From contig JAEYLA010000127.1 of the NCBI GenBank assembly GCA_023461495.1, forward strand, positions 1 to 8,159: a stretch of DNA of 8,159 nucleotides, written 5' to 3'. Source of the stretch: Bacillota bacterium (lineage in GTDB: Bacteria; Bacillota; Clostridia; Christensenellales; CAG-138). The position numbers were made by a program, and so were the translations under genes. Positions 1 to 6,206 of this stretch are shown here, piece after piece (position 1 is the first letter of the stretch; each line of letters begins with the position of its first letter). The notes under the pieces were generated by a model. The model had not been told where the DNA came from, searched no databases, and worked only from the letters and a program-made list of their open reading frames with translations.

Positions 1-879
1 TATGCGGGCGCGTTCGGCGTATCCAAGGGCATGATACAGGAATTTGGCCCCGAACGGGTGATGGATACCCCCATTTCCGAAACCGCCTATATCGGCGCCG
101 GCATAGGGGCCGCCATCACGGGCATGCGTCCCATTGTGGAACTGATGTTTTCGGACTTCATGGCGGTCTGTTACGACCAGATCATCAATCAGGCGGCAAA
201 AATGCGTTATATGTTCGGCGCAAAGGTGAAAATGCCGCTTGTTATCCGCGCAGCCCACGGCGGCGGCACGGGTGCTGCGGCGCAGCACAGCCAGTCGCTT
301 GAGCAGATGTATTGCCATGTGCCGGGCCTGAAGGTGATCGTCCCTTCCACGCCGTATGACGCAAAAGGGCTTTTAAAATCCGCCATACGCGATGACAACT
401 GCTGCATCTTTTTAGAACCCAAGCTTCTGTACCGCACAAAGGGTATGGTGCCTGAGGAGGAATACACCATTCCGCTTGGCGTTGCGGATGTCAAGCGCGA
501 AGGGCGCGATCTTTCCATCATCACATACGGCCGCCAGGTATTGACGGCGCTGGAGGTTGCGCAAAAGATCAAGGCCGAGACCGGCAAAGAGATCGAGGTA
601 TTGGACCTTCGCACCCTCTCGCCGCTCGATACGGAAGCGGTGATTGCGACCGCGAAGAAGACAAAAAAGGTCGTCGTTGTGCATGAGGCAACGCAGTTTG
701 GCGGCTTTGGCGGCGAAATTGTGAGTACCATCGTAGACAGCGATGCGTTTTATTACTTAGATGCCCCCGTCAAAAGGGTGGGCGGCATGTTCTGCCCCAT
801 TCCCTTCAACCCGGAGCTGGAAAAGCGCGTGATTCCGGGACCTGACAGGATTGAGGCGGCAGTCCGCGAGATCCTGTAG
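1..879 (+). CDS. E1 beta subunit of a 2-oxo acid / acetoin dehydrogenase complex (5' partial)
   Basis: The reading frame is open from base 1 and runs to TAG at 877-879. The first visible residues (YAGAFGVSKG) precede the first internal ATG at 31, so the true start lies before the window. 292 residues are visible and about 35 appear to be missing, judged against a family length near 325. This is the beta chain of the thiamine-diphosphate E1 component, which decarboxylates a 2-oxo acid (or cleaves acetoin) and passes the acyl group to lipoyl-E2 in the cytoplasm. Visible family hallmarks are FGPERVMDTPISE, the AAQHSQSLE segment with the conserved active-site-region His (codon 286-288), and the C-terminal transketolase domain (VLDLRTLSPLD, VVVHEA, GGFGGEI, ending in FCPIPFNPELE). 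The wording VPEEEYTIPLG and PIPFNPELE resembles AcoB and PdhB equally, so the substrate is undecided. E2 follows 22 nt later in the same operon. Confidence 0.93.
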   Translation, partial: YAGAFGVSKGMIQEFGPERVMDTPISETAYIGAGIGAAITGMRPIVELMFSDFMAVCYDQIINQAAKMRYMFGAKVKMPLVIRAAHGGGTGAAAQHSQSLEQMYCHVPGLKVIVPSTPYDAKGLLKSAIRDDNCCIFLEPKLLYRTKGMVPEEEYTIPLGVADVKREGRDLSIITYGRQVLTALEVAQKIKAETGKEIEVLDLRTLSPLDTEAVIATAKKTKKVVVVHEATQFGGFGGEIVSTIVDSDAFYYLDAPVKRVGGMFCPIPFNPELEKRVIPGPDRIEAAVREIL

Positions 880-883
880 CGGC

Positions 884-891
884 AAAGGAGG
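884..891 (+). promoter_or_regulatory. Ribosome binding site fixing the E2 start
   Basis: AAAGGAGG lies 10 nt before the ATG at 902. The open frame extends upstream to an ATG at 851, but that would overlap the end of the E1 beta gene and add a 17-residue arginine-rich tail never seen before a lipoyl domain. The start at 902 places the lipoyl domain at residue 1, as expected. Confidence 0.85.
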
Positions 892-901
892 AACAAAACC
901 G

Positions 902-2125
902 ATGGCGTTTACGGTCATCATGCCCAAGAACGGTATGGACATGCACGAAGGCGTATTGATCAAGTGGCTCAAGAACGTGGGCGACCGTGTGGAAAAGGAT
1001 GAGCCGCTTATTGAAATTGAGACGGACAAGATCACAATGGAGGAGCCTTCCGCCTACTCCGGGGTGTTGTTAAAGCAGCTTGTTCCGGCGGGGACAAGAG
1101 TGCCGGTGCTTGCGGCCATCGGCTATATCGGCGAGCCCGGGGAAGACGTGCCGGATGCGCCCGCCGCTGCACCCGCCGCGGGCCTTCCTCCGACTGCGGC
1201 GCAGACCGCGGCTTTCGTATCAACGGCAACGGGCGGAGGGATCGCAGCGACTCCTTATGCAAAGAAACTCGCGCTGGATAACGGCATTGCGCTTGACGCC
1301 GTTGCGCCTTCCGGCAAGCATGGGGAAATTGTGGGTGCGGATGTGGAGCGGGCGCTCGCAACGCCGCTTGCAAAGCGGATCGCGGCGGATCGTGAAGCTA
1401 AAGTCACTGTGGAAGAGGTGCTGCGCGCAGGCGCTGTCGCGGCTGCGCGCGATGATGTTGTATTGAGCATGAGCGGCATGCGCAAGGCAGTCGCCCGGAA
1501 TGTGGCGGAAGCCGCCCTGATACCCACCGTAACCGAAAGCACGGAAGCGGATGTGACAACGCTTTTGCAGCTGCGCGCAGCGATCAATGCGGGACGCGAA
1601 GAGAAAATCAGCATCAATGATTTCGTGTTAAAGGCGGTTGCAACAGCGCTTTCCAGGCACAAAGCGCTGTTGGTCAGCATGGGCGAAGGGGATACCATGA
1701 TCCGGCACAGCCATGTGAACATCGGTATGGCGGTGGCGCTCAGCGAAGGGCTGATCGTGCCTGTGATAGAAGATGCGGACTGTCTTGGGCTGGAGGCGCT
1801 TTCCCGGCAGGCAAAGGACCTTGCTGTGCGCGCACGCAGCGGCAGGCTCCAGCCGGGCGAGTATCAGGGCTCCACATTCACCGTTTCCAATGTGGGCATG
1901 TATGGCATTATGTCCTTTACGCCCATTATCAATCTGCCCAATGCGGCAATTCTTGGCGTATGCGGCATTCGGGACGAGCTGGTGCTGCGGGACGGGCAGG
2001 TGGTGATTGCAAAGAAAATGGGGCTTTCCCTTACATTTGACCACCGCCTGCTTGATGGCGTGCCGCCTGCACAGTTTTTGGTAACATTGCGCAGACTTCT
2101 TGAAAATCCGGCGGACGTGCAATAG
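902..2125 (+). CDS. E2 dihydrolipoyllysine acyltransferase of the same dehydrogenase complex
   Basis: A 407-residue E2 core protein that accepts the acyl group from E1 on its swinging lipoyl arm and transfers it to CoA. Domains in order: one lipoyl domain (about 1-80) with the lipoylated lysine in ETDKI (Lys43); an Ala/Pro linker (about 84-113); a peripheral subunit-binding domain (about 116-152, starting ATPYAKKLALDNGI) that docks E1 or E3; and a CAT-family catalytic domain (about 190-400) beginning SGMRKAVARNVAEA and ending with DHRLLDG, where His381 and Asp385 are the expected catalytic residues. The second half also has the usual NIGMAVAL, GLIVPVI and FTVSNVGMYG segments. Right after the binding domain is a shortened second copy of its opening motif (ATPLAKRIAAD, about 153-163). 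E1 beta is directly upstream and no E3 gene follows. The substrate (pyruvate, branched-chain 2-oxo acid or acetoin) cannot be read from sequence alone. Confidence 0.93.
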   Translation: MAFTVIMPKNGMDMHEGVLIKWLKNVGDRVEKDEPLIEIETDKITMEEPSAYSGVLLKQLVPAGTRVPVLAAIGYIGEPGEDVPDAPAAAPAAGLPPTAAQTAAFVSTATGGGIAATPYAKKLALDNGIALDAVAPSGKHGEIVGADVERALATPLAKRIAADREAKVTVEEVLRAGAVAAARDDVVLSMSGMRKAVARNVAEAALIPTVTESTEADVTTLLQLRAAINAGREEKISINDFVLKAVATALSRHKALLVSMGEGDTMIRHSHVNIGMAVALSEGLIVPVIEDADCLGLEALSRQAKDLAVRARSGRLQPGEYQGSTFTVSNVGMYGIMSFTPIINLPNAAILGVCGIRDELVLRDGQVVIAKKMGLSLTFDHRLLDGVPPAQFLVTLRRLLENPADVQ

Positions 2126-2150
2126 CATGCGGCGAGATACCGTCCAATAA

Positions 2151-2179
2151 AAAAGGCAGGGAGCTTTTCCCTGCCTTTT
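2151..2179. terminator. Bidirectional rho-independent terminator between converging operons
   Basis: A perfect 12-bp stem (2151-2162 with 2168-2179, core GGCAGGGA/TCCCTGCC) closes a 5-nt loop. On the + strand it ends in TTTT, 25 nt after the E2 stop. On the - strand the stem is followed by TTTTTTATT, a better U-tract. It therefore can end both the E2 transcript and the pflB-pflA transcript, whose last stop codon is about 120 nt away. Confidence 0.88.
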
Positions 2180-2191
2180 GTGCGACACAAA
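2177..2191. repeat. Perfect inverted repeat TTTGTG-CGA-CACAAA
   Basis: Six-base arms separated by three bases, sharing its first bases with the right arm of the terminator. It could be a second small hairpin in the 3' end of the pflA transcript or a protein-binding palindrome. The half-site TTGTG/CACAA recalls Rex operators, but the spacing is too short for a normal Rex site. Confidence 0.45.
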
Positions 2192-2207
2192 TTAAGAAAG
2201 GAGCGTT

Positions 2208-2255
2208 ATGACAATGCACGCTGTGGTTTTCTGCAATGCAGGGCAACCTTTGTGA
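2208..2255 (+). CDS. Possible 15-residue small ORF with its own ribosome binding site
   Basis: AAAGGAG at 2197-2203 is followed after 4 nt by an ATG that opens a 15-codon frame (MTMHAVVFCNAGQPL) ending in TGA. It lies beyond the E2 terminator, in the tail-to-tail gap, with no clear promoter and no gene downstream on this strand. The RNA over it can fold weakly: GGTT 2225-2228 with AACC 2245-2248, enclosing CTGC/GCAG at 2231-2241. It may be a chance coincidence of a purine-rich run and an ATG, or a remnant. Nothing is recognisable in the peptide. Confidence 0.15.
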   Translation: MTMHAVVFCNAGQPL

Positions 2256-2300
2256 ACGGCGCATAAGTCGCGGAAAAAGGGGCTTTTATTCTGAATGACC

Positions 2301-3077
2301 TTACGGCAGCAGCTTTGGATCCAAAGCAAGAAGCTTCTTTGCCCTTAACACATCCTCCTGCGTCGCCGGCGGAATATCCGCCAGTGCATAGTCGCACCCC
2401 ATCTGCTCCCACTTGTATACGCCCAGCGTATGGTAGGGCAGCAGCTCCACGCGCTCCACACTTTTGAGCGTGAGGAGAAACTCCCGCATGCGGCAAAGCT
2501 CTTCTTCACTGTCCGTCAGCTTTGGGATGAGCACATGGCGGATCCACATCGGGATGCCGCGTTCGGAGAGATGCTCCGCGAACGCAAGGATTTTGTCGTT
2601 GGGGACGCCTGCCAGCCGTTGATGGAGACCAGCGTCCATTGCTTTTAAGTCCAAAATCACAAGGTCGGTTACATCAAGCAGGGCTTGGACCGACTCAATC
2701 GCACAGAACCCGGAGGTATCAAGCGCCGTGTGGATGCCGTATTGCTTGAGAGAGCAAAATAGCTCCGCCAAAAACTGATGCTGCAGCAGCGGTTCGCCGC
2801 CCGTTGCGGTAACGCCGCCGCCGGAAGCGCAGATGTAGGTGCGGTACCGCAGGATAAAGCGTGTCAATTCCTCCACAGTGCGCTCCTGCCCGCCCGTCAC
2901 CGCCCAGGTATCGCGGTTGTGGCAGTAGAGGCACCTAAGCGGGCAGCCTTGCATAAACAGCACAATGCGGATTCCCGGCCCGTCCACCGTGCCCATTGTT
3001 TCGATGGAGTGGAGATGACCGGTGATGGGAACGCCCTCCTGAGCAATCTTAGCGTTATGCAAACGGTCCTCGTTCAT
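2301..3077 (-). CDS. pflA: Pyruvate formate-lyase activating enzyme (radical SAM)
   Basis: A 258-residue radical SAM enzyme, close to the usual length of about 246. It uses a [4Fe-4S] cluster and S-adenosylmethionine to abstract a hydrogen from the radical glycine of PflB, switching that enzyme on under anaerobic conditions. The cluster motif CPLRCLYC gives Cys45, Cys49 and Cys52 in CX3CX2C spacing. MGTVDGPGIRIVLFMQGC precedes it and GGEP (93-96) supports SAM binding. There is no insert with extra ferredoxin-type cysteines, so this is the simple PFL type and not an activase for other glycyl radical enzymes. I chose the ATG at 3077-3075, one base after the pflB stop (TGACATG), which suggests translational coupling. 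An in-frame ATG at 3116 would overlap pflB and add 13 residues (MMLSIGPSTSRCD) without similarity. Confidence 0.95.
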   Translation of the reverse strand: MNEDRLHNAKIAQEGVPITGHLHSIETMGTVDGPGIRIVLFMQGCPLRCLYCHNRDTWAVTGGQERTVEELTRFILRYRTYICASGGGVTATGGEPLLQHQFLAELFCSLKQYGIHTALDTSGFCAIESVQALLDVTDLVILDLKAMDAGLHQRLAGVPNDKILAFAEHLSERGIPMWIRHVLIPKLTDSEEELCRMREFLLTLKSVERVELLPYHTLGVYKWEQMGCDYALADIPPATQEDVLRAKKLLALDPKLLP

Positions 3078-3078
3078 G

Positions 3079-5313
3079 TCACATCTGCTCGTGGATGGTC
3101 CGATTGATAACATCAAGCTGCTGCTTGCGCGTAAGCTTTACAAAGTTGACGGCATAGCCGGAAACACGTATGGTCAGCTGCGGATATTTTTCCGGATGGT
3201 CCATGGCATCTAGCAGCAGTTCCCGGTCAAATACGTTCACATTCATATGGTGGCCGCGTTGGGCAAAGAAACCGTCAAGCATGCTCGTCAGGTTGCATAC
3301 GCGCGCGTCATCGGTTTTCCCAAGCGCGCGCGGCACAATGGAGAAGGTGTAGGAAATGCCGTCCTGTGCGTACTTGTAGGGCAAACGCGCGATAGAATTC
3401 ATCGTTGCAAGCGCGCCCATGGTGTCCCGCCCGTGCATGGGGTTTGCGCCGGGTGCAAAGGGCTCGCCCTTCTTCCTACCGTCCGGCGTGTTGCCCGTCT
3501 TTTCACCGTATACGACATTTGAGGTAATGGTCAAAACGCTCAATGTCGGCTTCGCGCGGCGGTAGGTCTGCTGCTTTTCAAGCTTTTCCATAAAGAGCTT
3601 AACGAGGTATTCCGCAATGGAATCCACCCGGTCGTCATCGTTGCCGAATTTTGGATAATCGCCTTCCACTGTGAAATCGGTGATGATGCCCTGTTCATTT
3701 TTCACGGGGCGGACGGTCGCATACTTGATGGCGCTCAACGAATCCGCCGCAACGCTCAACCCCGCGATGCCGCAGGCCATGGTGCGCAGGATTTCCTTAT
3801 CGTGCAGCGCCATTTCAAGCGCTTCGTAGCAGTATTTGTCGTGCATGTAATGGATGGCGTTGAGCGTGTTGATATACAGCTTTGCAAGCCAGTCCATCAG
3901 CACGTCAAAGCGCGCCATGACCTCCTCATACCCAAGCACATCCCCGCTGACCGCGTCAAACGCGGGCGCTACCTGCATGCCGGTAATCTCGTCCTTGCCG
4001 CCGTTGATGGCGTACAACAGCGCCTTTGCAAGGTTGCAGCGCGCGCCGAAGAACTGCATCTGCTTGCCGATGCGCATAGCCGAAACGCAGCAGGCGATGC
4101 CGTAATCGTCTCCCCAGTATTCGCGCATGAGGTCGTCGTTCTCATATTGGAGCGAGCTTGTGAGGATAGACATCTTTGCGCAATAGTGCTTGAAGCCTTC
4201 CGGAAGATTGGTGGACCACAGCACCGTCAAATTGGGTTCGGGCGCGGAGCCTAAGGTGGTGAGCGTGTGCAGCATGCGGAAGGACGTCTTTGTCACCATC
4301 GTGCGCCCGTCAATTCCCATGCCGCCCAAGGCCTCCGTCACCCATACGGGGTCTCCGGAGAACAGCGCGTCATATTCAGGCGTGCGCAAGAATCGCACCA
4401 CGCGAAGCTTCATTACGAAGTGGTCGATGATCTCCTGCGCCGCCTCCTCCGTCAGCCGTCCGGCCTTCAAATCCCGCTCAAAGTAAACGTCCAGAAATGT
4501 GGAGATGCGCCCGATGCTCATCGCTGCGCCATTTTGCTCCTTGATCGCGCCAAGATAAGCAAAGTAGAGCCACTGCACAGCTTCCTTGGCGGTAACGGCG
4601 GGCCTGCCGATATCAAAGCCGTATTTTTCGGCCATCTGCTTTAAGGCGGCAAGCGCTTCGATCTGGTCTGTCGTTTCCTCGCGCGCGCGGATGGCGTCCT
4701 CGGTAATGATGTCAAGCTCCAGAAGCCGCATCTGGTTTTTCTTATCTGCAATAAGCGCGTCCACGCCATAGAGCGGTACACGGCGGTAATCGCCGATGAT
4801 TCTGCCCCTGCCGTAGCCGTCCGGCAGGCCCGTGATGACGCCCGCCTTGCGCGCCCTGCGCATTTCGGGCGTATAGACGTCAAATACGCCGTCGTTATGG
4901 GTTTTGCGGATGTGGCGGAAGGTATATTCGATGTCCTCCGGCACCTTTTTCCCATAGTATTCTGCGCCCTTCACCACCATGTTGATGCCGCCAAACGGCA
5001 TGATGGCGCGCTTTAAGGGCTCGTCCGTCTGGAGACCTACGATCTCTTCAAGCGCCGCATCGATATAGCCCGGCCCGTGTGAAGTGATGGTGGAGATGGT
5101 CTTTTCATCCACGCCATAGACGCCGCCGCGCGCGCGTTCCGCCTGATAGAACGAGAGCACCTTCTCCCACAGCTGCTTTGTACGCGCGGTTGCGGGCGCT
5201 AAAAACGCGGCGTCCCCTTCATAGGGCGTATAGTTTTGCAGGATAAAATCCCGCACATCGATCTCTTTGGCGTAGTTTCCGGTAAGAAACCCATCCCATG
5301 CATCAAATTTCAT
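3079..5313 (-). CDS. pflB: Formate C-acetyltransferase (pyruvate formate-lyase)
   Basis: A full-length 744-residue glycyl radical enzyme that converts pyruvate and CoA to acetyl-CoA and formate in the cytoplasm, a central step of anaerobic sugar fermentation. The adjacent catalytic cysteines are in GIACCVSAM (Cys408-Cys409), the CC pair specific to PFL and absent from diol, glycerol or choline-lyase relatives. The radical glycine is Gly719 in RVSGYAVNF near the C-terminus. The N-terminal PFL domain starts at WDGFLTG and includes SHGPGYID and FGGINMV, as in enzymes of facultative and strict anaerobes. The start is supported by AAGGGAGG (5326-5319) 5 nt before the ATG. Its activase gene follows one base after the TGA. 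Radical enzymes of this type are destroyed by oxygen, so expression is likely limited to anoxic growth; a promoter and a repeat-rich leader lie upstream. Confidence 0.97.
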   Translation of the reverse strand: MKFDAWDGFLTGNYAKEIDVRDFILQNYTPYEGDAAFLAPATARTKQLWEKVLSFYQAERARGGVYGVDEKTISTITSHGPGYIDAALEEIVGLQTDEPLKRAIMPFGGINMVVKGAEYYGKKVPEDIEYTFRHIRKTHNDGVFDVYTPEMRRARKAGVITGLPDGYGRGRIIGDYRRVPLYGVDALIADKKNQMRLLELDIITEDAIRAREETTDQIEALAALKQMAEKYGFDIGRPAVTAKEAVQWLYFAYLGAIKEQNGAAMSIGRISTFLDVYFERDLKAGRLTEEAAQEIIDHFVMKLRVVRFLRTPEYDALFSGDPVWVTEALGGMGIDGRTMVTKTSFRMLHTLTTLGSAPEPNLTVLWSTNLPEGFKHYCAKMSILTSSLQYENDDLMREYWGDDYGIACCVSAMRIGKQMQFFGARCNLAKALLYAINGGKDEITGMQVAPAFDAVSGDVLGYEEVMARFDVLMDWLAKLYINTLNAIHYMHDKYCYEALEMALHDKEILRTMACGIAGLSVAADSLSAIKYATVRPVKNEQGIITDFTVEGDYPKFGNDDDRVDSIAEYLVKLFMEKLEKQQTYRRAKPTLSVLTITSNVVYGEKTGNTPDGRKKGEPFAPGANPMHGRDTMGALATMNSIARLPYKYAQDGISYTFSIVPRALGKTDDARVCNLTSMLDGFFAQRGHHMNVNVFDRELLLDAMDHPEKYPQLTIRVSGYAVNFVKLTRKQQLDVINRTIHEQM

Positions 5314-5345
5314 GTTTGCCTCCCTTGGTTGACCCTAAATTTATT

Positions 5346-5388
5346 CTTGCGCAGTTACGCAAGGTTGCATAGCTGCGCCAGTTGGCAA
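5346..5388 (-). repeat. pflB leader: overlapping inverted repeats and a 15-nt imperfect direct repeat
   Basis: Within the transcribed leader of pflB lies CTTGCG-CAGTTA-CGCAAG (5346-5363), a 6-bp stem with a 6-nt loop. A competing pairing, GCGCAG 5349-5354 with CTGCGC 5373-5378, uses some of the same bases, so the two folds exclude each other. Read on the - strand, TTGCCAACTGGCGCA (5388-5374) and TTGCGTAACTGCGCA (5362-5348) are near-identical copies 26 nt apart. It could be a pair of operator sites or a structured mRNA leader. No U-tract follows, so it is not a terminator. Confidence 0.6.
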
Positions 5389-5422
5389 GAAATCCTAGTA
5401 AAACAGTCATGTTTCTTCTTCT

Positions 5423-5451
5423 ATCATATACCCTCATCCCGCGCATGGCAA
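5423..5451 (-). promoter_or_regulatory. sigma-A-type promoter of pflB-pflA
   Basis: On the - strand TTGCCA (5451-5446) and TATGAT (5428-5423) are separated by exactly 17 nt, each matching five of six consensus bases. Transcription should start near 5416, giving a leader of about 100 nt before the pflB ATG. The spacing and match make this the best promoter candidate in the 5314-5534 gap. Confidence 0.7.
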
Positions 5452-5534
5452 CCATTCTGTTTGCACCGGGCGTCAAAAACACTTCTTTAATAGCATGTCC
5501 AACTCGCGAAATCCGGTATGCAGTCCCGCGGACG

Positions 5535-6044
5535 CTAAAAGAATTGGCGCTGCAGGCCTTCGATCATTTCGCGTGCAATCCTTAGTGCATTGTCGTGCGC
5601 GCGGTCAAACTGCGCAATGCCCTCCGCGTAACGGTTTTCCTTGAGCTGATGGAGCAATTCGATTTCCAGCTGAAACTGGTCGTAGATGATGGGCTCCCAG
5701 GTATCCTTACGCCAATGGGGGTTTTGGCTGAGAAGCCAGCTTAAGAACATGGCTGCGTTTTCCGTCCAGCGGGGCTGCAGCATATCGATATTGTTTCCCA
5801 TTTTTAACGTTGTCGCCAATTCTGAAAGGAGCAGGATATGCTGCGTCATGATGTTTTCAAACAACGACACCTCCCGCTGGTTGTAGAAATAGGAAAACAG
5901 CTCCGCAAATTCCGTTCCGTTGCGCAGCGCGCGCATTGCGACAAAGCTCAGATCGCGCAGACCCATCATCAGGCTGACGATGTAGTGCCGGATCCAGACC
6001 ATACGCTCCACCCAGAGATTTCGCATCCGCTCCTGCCAATCCAT
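5535..6044 (-). CDS. Uncharacterised 169-residue all-helical protein
   Basis: A real gene by its ribosome binding site (AGGAG at 6057-6053, 8 nt before the ATG) and protein-like composition, but I cannot assign a function. It has no signal peptide and no certain membrane segment. The sequence reads as about four or five amphipathic helices: roughly 3-30 (WVERMVWIRHYIVSLMMGL), 31-55, 57-82 (LFENIMTQHILLLSELATTL), 92-108 and 114-165 (WEPIIYDQFQLEIELLHQL). It resembles, from memory only, a family of 150-170-residue hypothetical proteins of Bacilli and Clostridia starting with a W-V-E-x(3)-W-x-R pattern and carrying LLTEHLL and YDHL segments; here the corresponding places read MTQHILL and YDQF. 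A hemerythrin- or ferritin-like bundle is possible but not shown. No terminator is evident before the pflB promoter, so some readthrough into pflBA is conceivable. Confidence 0.8.
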   Translation of the reverse strand: MDWQERMRNLWVERMVWIRHYIVSLMMGLRDLSFVAMRALRNGTEFAELFSYFYNQREVSLFENIMTQHILLLSELATTLKMGNNIDMLQPRWTENAAMFLSWLLSQNPHWRKDTWEPIIYDQFQLEIELLHQLKENRYAEGIAQFDRAHDNALRIAREMIEGLQRQFF

Positions 6045-6070
6045 CGTTCACGCTCCTGTAAAATATTTAC

Positions 6071-6083
6071 TTCATACTATGAA
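6071..6083. promoter_or_regulatory. Perfect palindrome TTCATA-C-TATGAA in the divergent intergenic region
   Basis: A 13-bp perfect inverted repeat around a single central base, 27 nt upstream of the helical gene's ATG and about 120 nt upstream of the divergent VOC gene. Position and symmetry fit an operator for a dimeric regulator acting on the - strand gene. The symmetry does not extend beyond the 6-base arms. No strong -35/-10 pair could be placed next to it. Confidence 0.4.
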
Positions 6084-6163
6084 TGTTATCCGCCTGAGCG
6101 AACAAAAGCGGGTGTAGAAATTTATCCGGTCAGAGTCGGCGGCGTTTTCGCTTTGGCATCGCG

Positions 6164-6172
6164 TGGTATCCT
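6164..6172 (+). promoter_or_regulatory. Weak extended -10 candidate for the VOC gene
   Basis: TGGTATCCT is a TGn-extended -10 element (TATCCT, four of six consensus bases) ending 34 nt before the ATG at 6207. No good -35 box is at the right distance (GTTTTC at 6144-6149 is poor). It is the best candidate in this gap, but weak. Confidence 0.25.
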
Positions 6173-6206
6173 AGTGGTAAGACTGTTGCGATGGGAGGTT
6201 TCGTGT

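Noticed and set aside
207..731. A 174-codon open frame on the - strand inside the E1 beta gene
   Set aside because: It is antisense to a clearly conserved enzyme, its product is low-complexity Ser/Thr/Pro-rich, and it has no convincing ribosome binding site. It is a by-product of G+C-rich codon use.
1255..2188. Long - strand open frames opposite the E2 gene
   Set aside because: Their products have biased composition and no recognisable motifs, and the opposite strand encodes an intact E2 with all catalytic motifs.
2177..2191. Rex redox-repressor operator near the pfl/dehydrogenase junction
   Set aside because: The half-sites match TTGTG/CACAA, but only three bases separate them, whereas Rex sites have an AA-N4-TT centre. 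The site is also at gene ends and not at a promoter.
2274..2290. Second terminator just after pflA (AAAAG-GGG-CTTTT)
   Set aside because: A 5-bp mostly A-T stem with a 3-nt loop is too weak. The 12-bp hairpin at 2151-2179 is a far better candidate.
5314..5420. ZTP (pfl motif) riboswitch in the pflB leader
   Set aside because: The conserved pseudoknot and the CCGGGC-type 3' segment of that class are not found on the transcribed strand.
5521..5536. Terminator after the helical gene (GTCC-CGC-GGAC at 5523-5533)
   Set aside because: The stem has only four strong pairs and no U-tract follows on the - strand, so it is unlikely to terminate transcription.
5838..6206. N-terminal extension of the VOC frame back to 5838
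   Set aside because: The extension runs antisense through the start of the helical gene and encodes no VOC sequence. A good ribosome binding site at 6193-6198 supports the start at 6207.
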